From Paenibacillus tritici (GTDB taxonomy: Bacteria > Bacillota > Bacilli > Paenibacillales > Paenibacillaceae): a stretch of DNA of 64,000 nt. Within the stretch, counting starts at the first letter, position 1. Each line of letters opens with the position of its first letter. Made by a program: the position numbers and the translations under genes. Shown piece by piece: positions 34,612 through 42,507 of the stretch. The notes beneath the pieces are model-generated. The model ran no database searches. It saw only the letters and a program-made list of their open reading frames with translations, and was not told the origin of the DNA. The DNA is taken from NCBI RefSeq assembly GCF_013204885.1, contig NZ_JABMKX010000006.1, forward strand, positions 186,001 through 250,000, given 5' to 3'.

Positions 34612-35430
34612 ATGTTAAGATCCATGTACTCAGGAGTTTCAGGTATGCGCGGGTTCCAGACTAAGCTTGATGTCATTGGTAACAATATTGCGAATGTCAA
34701 TACTATCGGTTTCAAATCCGGCCGCGTAATGTTCAAGGATATCATGAGCCAGACCGTCTCAGGGGTTACCGCACCTGGGGAGGAGGGCCAAGGCGGGGTC
34801 AATGCCAAACAGATCGGTCTTGGGGTATCTATCGGCTCTGTGGATACGATGCATACTGCCGGCAGTGCGATGACTACCAATAACCCTACTGATCTGCGGA
34901 TTGATGGTGATGGATTCTTTCTGGTGAAGCTCTCGGGTGATCAGGATGTTCCGTTCCTGACCCGTGCCGGAGATTTCCATATGGATGCCAGCCGCAACCT
35001 GATCACATCCGATGGCTTGCATGTCGTGGATTCCGGCGGCGAAGCCATTCAGCTTGCTGACGATGTTACTGCATTCTCTATCTCCAGTGACGGTACGATT
35101 GTCCAGACTATGGCTGATGGTACAACTGCAGCAGGCGTTCAGATCGGCATCGGCAAAGTCAGTAACCCGCAGGGGCTTGAGAAAATCGGCGGTAACTTGT
35201 ACCGGATGTCCTTAAATGCAAATGCTGAAGGCGCACTGGAGCCAACGACTGCCAATGATGCAGAAGTGGGAACAGGTACTATCGTTGCCGGGCAGCTGGA
35301 AATGTCCAATGTGGATCTGACCGGTGAGTTTACGGAGATGATTGTGACCCAGCGCGGTTTCCAGGCGAATTCGCGGATTATTACCACTTCTGATGAAGTA
35401 TTACAGGAAGTAGTTAACCTGAAGCGTTAA
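34612..35430 (+). CDS. flgE: Flagellar hook protein (FlgE/FlgG family)
   Basis: A 272-residue protein beginning MLRSMYSGVSGMRGFQTKLDVIGNNIANVNTIGFK, the axial-protein signature. The centre has DLRIDGDGFFLV and the C-terminus VDLTGEFTEMIVTQRGFQANSRIITTSDEVLQEVVNLKR. In B. subtilis the gene at this position was called flgG and encodes the hook protein FlgE. The compact length matches the Bacillus hook. AGGAGG precedes the ATG. Confidence 0.93.
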   Translation: MLRSMYSGVSGMRGFQTKLDVIGNNIANVNTIGFKSGRVMFKDIMSQTVSGVTAPGEEGQGGVNAKQIGLGVSIGSVDTMHTAGSAMTTNNPTDLRIDGDGFFLVKLSGDQDVPFLTRAGDFHMDASRNLITSDGLHVVDSGGEAIQLADDVTAFSISSDGTIVQTMADGTTAAGVQIGIGKVSNPQGLEKIGGNLYRMSLNANAEGALEPTTANDAEVGTGTIVAGQLEMSNVDLTGEFTEMIVTQRGFQANSRIITTSDEVLQEVVNLKR

Positions 35431-35504
35431 GCTTGTACCATAATAATATACTTGCTGTATAATAATAACGTTTTGCCTAGGGCGGAAATGTTATTACCAG
35501 TCGT

Positions 35505-35531
35505 GGGGGAGGAACTCCTCCCCCTATTTTT
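35505..35531 (+). terminator. Intrinsic terminator inside the flagellar operon
   Basis: GGGGGAGG (35505-35512) and CCTCCCCC (35517-35524) form a perfect 8-bp GC stem with AACT loop, followed by TATTTTT. It separates flgE from swrD. A TATAAT at 35458-35463 just upstream might be a weak promoter. It suggests partial termination or attenuation within fla/che. Confidence 0.8.
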
Positions 35532-35546
35532 GTTAGGGGGCCTGTT

Positions 35547-35771
35547 ATGATTTCGGTAACAAGATTGAACGGGACAGCAATGTGGCTGAATGCCCTGCTG
35601 GTTGAAATGGTTGAGGAATCACCGGATACGTATATTACGCTGGTAACCGGCAAAAGGCTGATTGTGCTTGAAAAGGCCGATGAGGTCATTAGCAAGATCA
35701 AGGAATATAACAGGGACATAGGCACACATGCTGCCACCATTAAAGTCCAGTCAATGGAGGAGCTTTCATGA
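35547..35771 (+). CDS. swrD: SwrD/FlbD family flagellar protein
   Basis: This is a 74-residue protein with the FlbD signature MISVTRLNGTAMWLNALLVEMVEESPDTYITLVTGKRL. In B. subtilis SwrD increases flagellar motor power and swarming through stator function. It begins after AGGGGG and overlaps fliL by 4 nt. Confidence 0.92.
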   Translation: MISVTRLNGTAMWLNALLVEMVEESPDTYITLVTGKRLIVLEKADEVISKIKEYNRDIGTHAATIKVQSMEELS

Positions 35772-36235
35772 AAAAGATGCTGCCGTGGCTCATTACGATA
35801 TTGCTGGCCGTTACACTGATCGTAGTAGCCGCATTCTTACTAATGGACAGGTTTTTCCCGAGTGATGCGAATGATGTGAACCAAGCTGTCCAGAATGTGG
35901 AGGCCAAGAAGCAGAGCGCCGATGAAATCGTCGCGTTGACGGCCGAAATCAAAGACATCAAAACTAATCTTGCTGATCCCGATTACATCCTTTCAATTGA
36001 CATCGCGCTGCAACTGGATTCCGCGAAGTCCAAGGAAGAATTCGAAAAAATAAAAGCCATAAAGATCACGCCGATCATTATCAAGGCGATTGCCGATGCC
36101 AAGCCCGAGGAATTGAACGGGGCCAGCGGCAAGGATCAATTCAGCAGCAAGCTGGTGAATTTAATCAATAAGAACCTGACGGAGGGTTCAATAACCCAGA
36201 TCGGATTCTCTAAATTCATTCTAGCGCCAATGTAG
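35768..36235 (+). CDS. fliL: Flagellar basal body-associated protein FliL
   Basis: This is a 155-residue single-pass membrane protein with an N-terminal helix (about 6-27) and a stomatin/SPFH-like extracytoplasmic domain. It surrounds or stabilises stator units. The family C-terminus, ending in SITQIGFSKFILAPM, is present. Confidence 0.9.
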   Translation: MKKMLPWLITILLAVTLIVVAAFLLMDRFFPSDANDVNQAVQNVEAKKQSADEIVALTAEIKDIKTNLADPDYILSIDIALQLDSAKSKEEFEKIKAIKITPIIIKAIADAKPEELNGASGKDQFSSKLVNLINKNLTEGSITQIGFSKFILAPM

Positions 36236-36278
36236 CTGGCTGCCGGCGGGTCAATTCTTTGATGGGGGGGTGATTGAA

Positions 36279-37277
36279 TTGGTTGATGTACTATCACAAA
36301 ACGAAATTGATGCTCTGCTCGCTGCACTATCATCCGGTGAAATGGATGCCGACGAACTTAAAAAAGAAGAAACCCAGAAAAAAATCCGCTCTTATGATTT
36401 CAAACGGGCCGTACGATTCTCTAAAGATCATATCCGCAGTCTTACCCGGATTCATGATAACTTTGCCCGCTATCTTACGACGTACTTTTCGGCTCAATTG
36501 CGCACCTTCGTGCAGATCAATGTCGTTCAAGTAGAGCAGCTCCCTTATGATGAGTTTATCCGCTCCATTCCCAAAATGACGATATTGAATATTTTTGAAG
36601 CCGAGCCGTTAGAGGGACGCATGGTTATGGAGGTCCATCCGAATATCGCGTTTGCCATGCTAGACCGGCTGCTCGGCGGCTTCGGAACCGCGCCCTCCAA
36701 GATCAATGCTTTGACTGAAATCGAGACGACGATAATGGAGAGGATTTTCAGCAGATGCTTTGAGAGTCTGCAGGAAGCCTGGAAGACCGTGCTAGATATC
36801 CATCCCCGGATGGAAGCACTAGAGACGAATCCGCAGTTCATGCAAATTGTATCGCCGAATGAGACGATTGCCCTGATCTCCCTCAGCACCAAAATAGGGG
36901 ATACCACGGGAATGATCAATCTTTGTATCCCTCACGTTGTTCTGGAGCCTATTATGTCGAGGCTGTCAGTACACCAGTGGTTTGTCTCCGAGAAGAAGGT
37001 GCGGGATGAGGTTGAGCTTGAAGCCATCCGGGCACGGGTTCACCGCGCTCAGCTTCCGATCGTGGCTGAGCTGGGTGAATCGAGGTTATCTATAGCTGAA
37101 TTTCTCGGGCTCAGCATCGGCGACGTGATTTCTCTTAACAAGACTGTGGATTCCGGTCTGTCGATCAAAGTAGGGGACAAGCTGAAATTCATCGGAAGTC
37201 CTGGGATGATCAAAGAACGTGTGGCTGTGCAAATAGACGAGATTGTCAGCGAAGGGGTTGAAGAGTTTGACGAGTAA
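36279..37277 (+). CDS. fliM: Flagellar motor switch protein FliM
   Basis: This is a 332-residue C-ring component. The N-terminal EIDALLAALSSGE peptide binds phospho-CheY and is followed by the CheC-like middle domain and a C-terminal SpoA domain (FLGLSIGDVISLNKTVDSGLSIKVG). TTG 36279 is seven bases from GGGGGG; GTG 36270 is the other option. Its end overlaps the fliY start region. Confidence 0.96.
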   Translation: MVDVLSQNEIDALLAALSSGEMDADELKKEETQKKIRSYDFKRAVRFSKDHIRSLTRIHDNFARYLTTYFSAQLRTFVQINVVQVEQLPYDEFIRSIPKMTILNIFEAEPLEGRMVMEVHPNIAFAMLDRLLGGFGTAPSKINALTEIETTIMERIFSRCFESLQEAWKTVLDIHPRMEALETNPQFMQIVSPNETIALISLSTKIGDTTGMINLCIPHVVLEPIMSRLSVHQWFVSEKKVRDEVELEAIRARVHRAQLPIVAELGESRLSIAEFLGLSIGDVISLNKTVDSGLSIKVGDKLKFIGSPGMIKERVAVQIDEIVSEGVEEFDE

Positions 37278-38589
37278 AGATTATTTGTCCCAGGAAGAGA
37301 TAGATGCTCTTCTCAGACAGTCTGCGGAAGGCAATTTGGCTCCTTCACCAAAGACAGTGGATGATTACTTAACACCATTTGAACAGGATGCACTGGGAGA
37401 GATCGGCAATATTACCTTCGGTAGTGCGGCAACTGCGCTCTCTACGCTGCTGGGCAAGAAGGTAGATATTACAACGCCCAAGGTATCCATTATTACCCGC
37501 GGAGAGTTCGAAGAGGCCTTTCCCAAACCCCATGTGGCAGTTCACGTTCAGTATGTGGACGGCTTCCAGGGAATCAATTCCCTGGTCATCAAAATCAGGG
37601 ATGCCCAGGTCATTGCCGATCTCATGCTTGGCGGTGAAGGTGAACCGAAGGATGAGGAACTGAATGAAATTCATATCAGCGCCGTGCAGGAAGCCATGAA
37701 TCAGATGATGGGCTCGTCCGCTACCTCCATGTCGACGATCTTTAACAGATTCGTCAATATTTCTCCGCCGGGCATAGATATTCTTAACATGTCCAGCGGA
37801 GAAGGGGTAGGAAGTCTTCCGGATGATGAAACCCTGATCCAGATTTCGTTCCGGTTAAAAATCGGCGACCTGATTGATTCCACGATCATGCAGCTGCTGC
37901 CGGTTCAATTCGCCAAGGATATGGTAACCATGCTGCTTGGCGATGTCAGCCAGGCTGACCAGGAGGCGGCTGTGTCCTCCGCTGAAGCCCCATCGAAGCC
38001 GGCGGCACCGCCACAGGCAGCTGCAGCACCGGAGCCTGCACCCGCACAGCCTGCTGCTCAGCAGCAGACGCCTGCGCCTGAGGCCGGGGGATACCCGCCG
38101 CAGGGTCAGGGGATGCCGCCTTATCCGGGTATGCCGGAAGGGGGATATTATTATCCGCCGGCAGGAATGCCCGCCTACGGGATGCCGGGGATGCCGCCTT
38201 ACGGAGCACCGCCGCAAGGAATGCCATATCAGCAGGCTCCGCCTCAGAATCCGGCACAGGGCCGCAATGTGAACGTGCAGCCTGTGCAATTTGCTAATCT
38301 GAGTGCAGGCGCTTTCGGCAATATCGACGAGAACAATTTAAATTTATTGATGGACATACCACTGAAGGTAACCGTAGAATTAGGAAGGACCCAGAAGCAG
38401 ATCAAAGATATTCTGGAAATGTCGCAAGGTTCAATTATTGAACTGGACAAGCTGGCAGGCGAGCCTGTTGACATTCTGGTCAACAACAAGCTCATTGCCA
38501 AGGGGGAAGTCGTAGTTATCGACGAAAACTTCGGTGTCCGCGTTACGGATATCGTCAGCCAGTGGGACCGTATACAAAAATTACAATAA
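37267..38589 (+). CDS. fliY: Flagellar motor switch/CheY-P phosphatase FliY
   Basis: This 440-residue protein has an N-terminal EIDALLRQ peptide and a CheC-type phosphatase domain with two helix motifs (DALGEIGNITFGSAA and EAMNQMMGSSATSM). A Pro/Gly/Met/Tyr-rich linker of about 110 residues and a C-terminal FliN/SpoA domain follow. It is both a C-ring subunit and a phosphatase for CheY-P. TTG 37267 overlaps the 3' end of fliM and is nine bases from AAGGGG. Confidence 0.95.
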   Translation: MTSKDYLSQEEIDALLRQSAEGNLAPSPKTVDDYLTPFEQDALGEIGNITFGSAATALSTLLGKKVDITTPKVSIITRGEFEEAFPKPHVAVHVQYVDGFQGINSLVIKIRDAQVIADLMLGGEGEPKDEELNEIHISAVQEAMNQMMGSSATSMSTIFNRFVNISPPGIDILNMSSGEGVGSLPDDETLIQISFRLKIGDLIDSTIMQLLPVQFAKDMVTMLLGDVSQADQEAAVSSAEAPSKPAAPPQAAAAPEPAPAQPAAQQQTPAPEAGGYPPQGQGMPPYPGMPEGGYYYPPAGMPAYGMPGMPPYGAPPQGMPYQQAPPQNPAQGRNVNVQPVQFANLSAGAFGNIDENNLNLLMDIPLKVTVELGRTQKQIKDILEMSQGSIIELDKLAGEPVDILVNNKLIAKGEVVVIDENFGVRVTDIVSQWDRIQKLQ

Positions 38590-38615
38590 GCATACTTAGG
38601 GAGGATTTTGTAAAA

Positions 38616-38981
38616 ATGGCTAACCGAATTCTAATCGTGGACGATGCAGCATTTATGAGAATGATGATCCGGGACATTTTGTCGAAGAACGGATTTGAGG
38701 TAGTGGGTGAAGCCCAGGATGGTTCACAGGCTATAGAGAAATTTAAGGAACTGCGTCCGGACCTGATCACGATGGATATCACCATGCCTGAAATGGACGG
38801 AATCGCCGCCCTCAAAGAAATCAAAAAAGTAGATGCCAATGCCAAAGTCATCATGTGTTCAGCCATGGGTCAGCAGGCTATGGTCATTGATGCAATTCAA
38901 GCCGGTGCCAAGGACTTTATTGTGAAGCCTTTCCAGGCAGACCGTGTAATTGAAGCCATCAATAAAACGCTGGGTATATAG
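38616..38981 (+). CDS. cheY: Chemotaxis response regulator CheY
   Basis: This is a 121-residue single receiver domain. The acidic pocket is Asp9 and Asp10, the phosphoacceptor is Asp54 (ITMDITMPEMDG), the Ser/Thr switch is in CSAMG and the lysine in VKPF. ATG 38616 follows AGGGAGGA. CheY-P binds FliM and FliY to bias rotation. Confidence 0.97.
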   Translation: MANRILIVDDAAFMRMMIRDILSKNGFEVVGEAQDGSQAIEKFKELRPDLITMDITMPEMDGIAALKEIKKVDANAKVIMCSAMGQQAMVIDAIQAGAKDFIVKPFQADRVIEAINKTLGI

Positions 38982-38990
38982 GAACAAGGT

Positions 38991-39521
38991 ATGTTAGCCA
39001 ATTCCGGAACGCTCGGAGACAGTGGTAATGGCCTGCTGAATTTATTGAGAGTTGTCTTCTTTCTTGCCGTAATTATTATTCTTATCGTGCTTTTGATCCG
39101 TTTTTTGGGACGCCGCAATCAGACCCTGATGAGCGGCCGTTCCATTCGTACGCTGGGCGCGCTTGGACTTGGTCCGAATAAGTCGATTCAGATCATAGAG
39201 CTTGGCGGCAGCCTCTACCTGATTGGAGTGGGTGATAACATATCCATGATGGATAAGATCACCGATCCTGCTGAAGTGGCGCTGATTATTTCCGCTTTTG
39301 AAGATCAGAACGCAGGAACGGGCAATATCATTACACCGCTAATCGCCAAAATCAAATCCAAGCTGCGCGGTGAGATCCCTTCCCAGGAAATTGAGCTTAG
39401 CGAGACTTCGTCGTTCTATGAGACTCTGCAATCCAAGCTTGCCCTTGCGCCCGAGCGTAAAGAGAAGCTGGAAGAACTGCTTAGGGATGATGATCTTAAG
39501 AAAGAGTCGGGGGATGTATGA
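38991..39521 (+). CDS. fliO: Flagellar biosynthesis protein FliO (FliZ)
   Basis: This is a 176-residue protein with one transmembrane helix (about 18-41) and a cytoplasmic domain (RTLGALGLGPNKSIQIIELGGSLYLIGVG). It assists assembly of the FliP export gate. It has the Firmicutes layout without a long extracytoplasmic domain. Its stop overlaps the fliP start. Confidence 0.9.
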   Translation: MLANSGTLGDSGNGLLNLLRVVFFLAVIIILIVLLIRFLGRRNQTLMSGRSIRTLGALGLGPNKSIQIIELGGSLYLIGVGDNISMMDKITDPAEVALIISAFEDQNAGTGNIITPLIAKIKSKLRGEIPSQEIELSETSSFYETLQSKLALAPERKEKLEELLRDDDLKKESGDV

Positions 39522-40282
39522 AAAAAAAGCTGATTCTTTCTGCACTGCTGCTTGGTATATTCAGTATCCTGCTGCTGCATCCGGTTCATGCCGAGCCGAT
39601 TCCTAATATCAGCATACAGGTTGGGGACAATGACGCTTCGAGCGGGGGGACAAGCTCCATATCTATCCTGCTTCTGGTCACGGTTCTGAGCATAGCGCCT
39701 TCATTTCTGGTGCTGATGACCAGCTTCACACGGATAGTGATCGTACTGGGATTTGTAAGAACTTCACTCGGCACCCAGCAGATGCCTCCGAACCAGGTGC
39801 TTGTGGGACTGGCTCTATTCTTGACTCTGTTTATTATGTCTCCTACTCTGGCAACAGTGAACGAGACGGCGTTACAGCCCTATATGAAGGGCACGCTGAC
39901 CCAGAGTGAAGCACTGAACAAAGCGCAGGAGCCGATTAAGGAATTCATGTTCAAGCAGACCAATACGAAGGACCTGCTGCTGTTCATGAACTATACCGGC
40001 AACAACGCTACGGTCAAACCGGCCAGCTATAAGGATATTCCTTTAACCGTTATTGTGCCGGCTTTTGCGATTGGTGAGATGAAAAAGGCGTTTACTATGG
40101 GATTTATGATTTTCATCCCTTTTCTCATTATTGATATCGTGGTGTCCAGTACCCTCATGGCCATGGGGATGATGATGCTGCCGCCGGTCATGATATCTTT
40201 ACCCTTCAAAATCATGCTCTTTGTGCTGGTGGACGGCTGGTACCTTGTAATCAAATCGCTGCTGCTAAGTTTTAACACCTGA
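39518..40282 (+). CDS. fliP: Flagellar export gate protein FliP
   Basis: This is a 254-residue export-gate subunit. A cleavable signal peptide (MKKKLILSALLLGIF ... VHA) precedes four membrane helices. The signature motifs are MTSFTRIVIVLGFVRTSLGTQQMPPNQVLVGLALFLT and FIPFLIIDIVVSSTLMAMGMMMLPPV. Confidence 0.96.
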   Translation: MKKKLILSALLLGIFSILLLHPVHAEPIPNISIQVGDNDASSGGTSSISILLLVTVLSIAPSFLVLMTSFTRIVIVLGFVRTSLGTQQMPPNQVLVGLALFLTLFIMSPTLATVNETALQPYMKGTLTQSEALNKAQEPIKEFMFKQTNTKDLLLFMNYTGNNATVKPASYKDIPLTVIVPAFAIGEMKKAFTMGFMIFIPFLIIDIVVSSTLMAMGMMMLPPVMISLPFKIMLFVLVDGWYLVIKSLLLSFNT

Positions 40283-40304
40283 CATGTAAGAGGAGGCATA
40301 AGGG

Positions 40305-40574
40305 ATGAATGCGGAGTTTGTCATCGGTCTGGCCGGCCAAGCCGTATATTTGGTGCTGGAGACCAGCGCCCCCATGCTGATTCTTGGTCTGGTGGTAGGA
40401 CTGATAGTCAGTATATTTCAAGCCACAACCCAGATTCAGGAGCAGACCCTCGCGTTTGTTCCCAAAATCGTTGCCGTACTGCTGGCTTTACTGCTGTTCG
40501 GTCCGTGGATCATAACGAAGCTGGTGGATTTCACCAGTCAAATTCTGGGCAGCCTCCATATGTATATCGGTTGA
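40305..40574 (+). CDS. fliQ: Flagellar export gate protein FliQ
   Basis: This is an 89-residue protein with two membrane helices and the family motif PMLILGLVVGLIVSIFQATTQIQEQTLAFVPKI. It lies between fliP and fliR, with AAGAGGAGG before the ATG. Confidence 0.95.
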   Translation: MNAEFVIGLAGQAVYLVLETSAPMLILGLVVGLIVSIFQATTQIQEQTLAFVPKIVAVLLALLLFGPWIITKLVDFTSQILGSLHMYIG

Positions 40575-40578
40575 GACT

Positions 40579-41370
40579 ATGAATATAGAGACACTGATGC
40601 AAAGTTTTCCTGTCTTTCTGTTGATTTTTTGTCGAATTTCAGCCTTTTTTGTTGTCGTTCCCGTCTTTTCGTCGCAAAGCGTGCCGACAACCTTCAAAAT
40701 TGGTTTGTCTTTTTTTGTGTCCATGGTTATCTTCAGCTCAGGCAGCATGAACGTCACCGTTCCGCAGGATCTGAGTTTCATCCTCCTGATTGTCAGGGAG
40801 GCTCTAATCGGGCTGTTGCTCGGGTTTGTCGCCTACCTGATGTTTATGACGATTCAGACTGCGGGCTCCTTCATTGATATTCAGATCGGGTTCGGGATCG
40901 CTAACGTCATCGACCCGATGACCGGGGCTTCGGCGCCTATCATCGGTAACTTTAAGTATATGATTGCGCTGCTGCTGTTCCTGAGTATGAACGGTCATCA
41001 CTACCTGCTGGATGCCATTGTGTACAGTTACAAATGGGTGCCGATTGATAATGATCTGTTCCTTAGAATGGTGGGTGGAAGCTTGTCGGAGTTTCTGGTC
41101 CGCACCTTTGCCCAATCCTTTATGCTGGCCTTTCAAATGTCGGCTCCGCTGGTTGCGGCACTTTTCCTGACGGATGTGGGTCTTGCCTTCCTGGCGAGAA
41201 CCGCGCCGCAATATAATGTGTTCGTTATCGGTGTTCCGCTCAAAATCATTATAGGTCTGGCGTTGCTGCTTATCCTGATGCCGGGGCTGGCTGCGTTGTT
41301 CCAGAATCTCTTCGAGATTATGTTTGAGTCCATGCACAATCTGCTTGGCCTCATCGGGAAGAGTCCTTAG
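40579..41370 (+). CDS. fliR: Flagellar export gate protein FliR
   Basis: This is a 263-residue multi-pass membrane protein with about six hydrophobic segments. The FliR landmarks are FCRISAFFVVVPVF, QIGFGIANVIDPMTGASAP and NVFVIGVPLKIIIGL. It completes the FliP5Q4R1 gate. Confidence 0.95.
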   Translation: MNIETLMQSFPVFLLIFCRISAFFVVVPVFSSQSVPTTFKIGLSFFVSMVIFSSGSMNVTVPQDLSFILLIVREALIGLLLGFVAYLMFMTIQTAGSFIDIQIGFGIANVIDPMTGASAPIIGNFKYMIALLLFLSMNGHHYLLDAIVYSYKWVPIDNDLFLRMVGGSLSEFLVRTFAQSFMLAFQMSAPLVAALFLTDVGLAFLARTAPQYNVFVIGVPLKIIIGLALLLILMPGLAALFQNLFEIMFESMHNLLGLIGKSP

Positions 41371-41392
41371 GCTACGGTAAGGAGAGAGTGTC

Positions 41393-42487
41393 ATGGCAAA
41401 GCCGCAAAGATATAAGCTGGATCTTCAGCTGTTCGGGGGAGATAAGACAGAGAAAGCAACCCCGAAGAAACGGCAGGATGCCCGCAAGAAGGGGCAGGTT
41501 GCAAAAAGCGCTGAAATATCCGGTGCAGTGGTGCTTTTCTCGGCGCTGCTGTCGCTGAGCGTATTTGGCGGCTTCATGAAAGAACGGTTCATTAATCTGT
41601 ACACCGATGTGTTCCAGAACCGTATGATGATGGAAGTGACGCCGGAGAATATCTCCGCGCTGTTCAACCAGTACGGGCTGCAGATTCTGATTCTGCTCGC
41701 CCCGCTGCTGGGCATCACTTTCCTTCTGGCGCTTGTGGTCAACTTCGCACAGGTAGGCTTCATGGCTTCCGGCGAAGGGCTTACGCCTAAGTTCAGCAAG
41801 ATCAACCCCATCAAAGGCTTCAAGAACATTTTCTCTATGCGTTCGTTTGTGGAGTTCCTCAAATCGGTCTTCAAGCTCATTCTGATTGCCTATCTGGTCT
41901 ACAGTACGCTTTGGGGGGAGAAGGAGAGTTTTGCTTCCCTCGCGCATGTCAATGCGGAAGGTGTGTACGGCTTCGTTGCAAAGCTGACGATGAGCCTGGG
42001 CATCAAGATTGCAGCAGCTCTTTTTATCATGGCTGTACTGGACTATATCTATCAGAAGTACGAGCATGAGAAAAGTCTGAAGATGTCCAAGCAGGACATT
42101 AAGGATGAGTACAAAAAGATGGAGGGTGACCCCATCATCAAAGGCAAGATCAGAGAGCGTCAACGCAGAATGGCGATGCAGCGGATGATGCAGGAGGTCC
42201 CCAAGGCCGATGTCATCATCACGAACCCGACCCACTTTGCGGTCGCCCTGAAGTATGACGGTTCCAAAATGGAGGCTCCGCAGATTATAGCCAAAGGCCA
42301 GGATTATGTGGCGCTCCGCATCAGGGAGCTGGCCAAGGAGCATGGTGTTGTAACGATGGAGAATAAGCCGCTGGCACGGGCGTTATTTCAGAGAGCGGAG
42401 ATCGGTGATGTAGTTCCGGCCGATCTGTTCCAGGCGGTTGCCGAAGTGCTGGCCTATGTATACAAGCTTAAAGGCAAGAGGAGATAA
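41393..42487 (+). CDS. flhB: Flagellar export specificity switch protein FlhB
   Basis: This is a 364-residue protein with four membrane helices and a cytoplasmic domain. The autocleavage motif is NPTH with Asn278-Pro279. Cleavage there, together with FliK, switches export from hook to filament substrates. The soluble paralogue YlqH (10033-10335) resembles residues after this site. Confidence 0.97.
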   Translation: MAKPQRYKLDLQLFGGDKTEKATPKKRQDARKKGQVAKSAEISGAVVLFSALLSLSVFGGFMKERFINLYTDVFQNRMMMEVTPENISALFNQYGLQILILLAPLLGITFLLALVVNFAQVGFMASGEGLTPKFSKINPIKGFKNIFSMRSFVEFLKSVFKLILIAYLVYSTLWGEKESFASLAHVNAEGVYGFVAKLTMSLGIKIAAALFIMAVLDYIYQKYEHEKSLKMSKQDIKDEYKKMEGDPIIKGKIRERQRRMAMQRMMQEVPKADVIITNPTHFAVALKYDGSKMEAPQIIAKGQDYVALRIRELAKEHGVVTMENKPLARALFQRAEIGDVVPADLFQAVAEVLAYVYKLKGKRR

Positions 42488-42507
42488 GCCGGGGGAGGTT
42501 AAGGACA

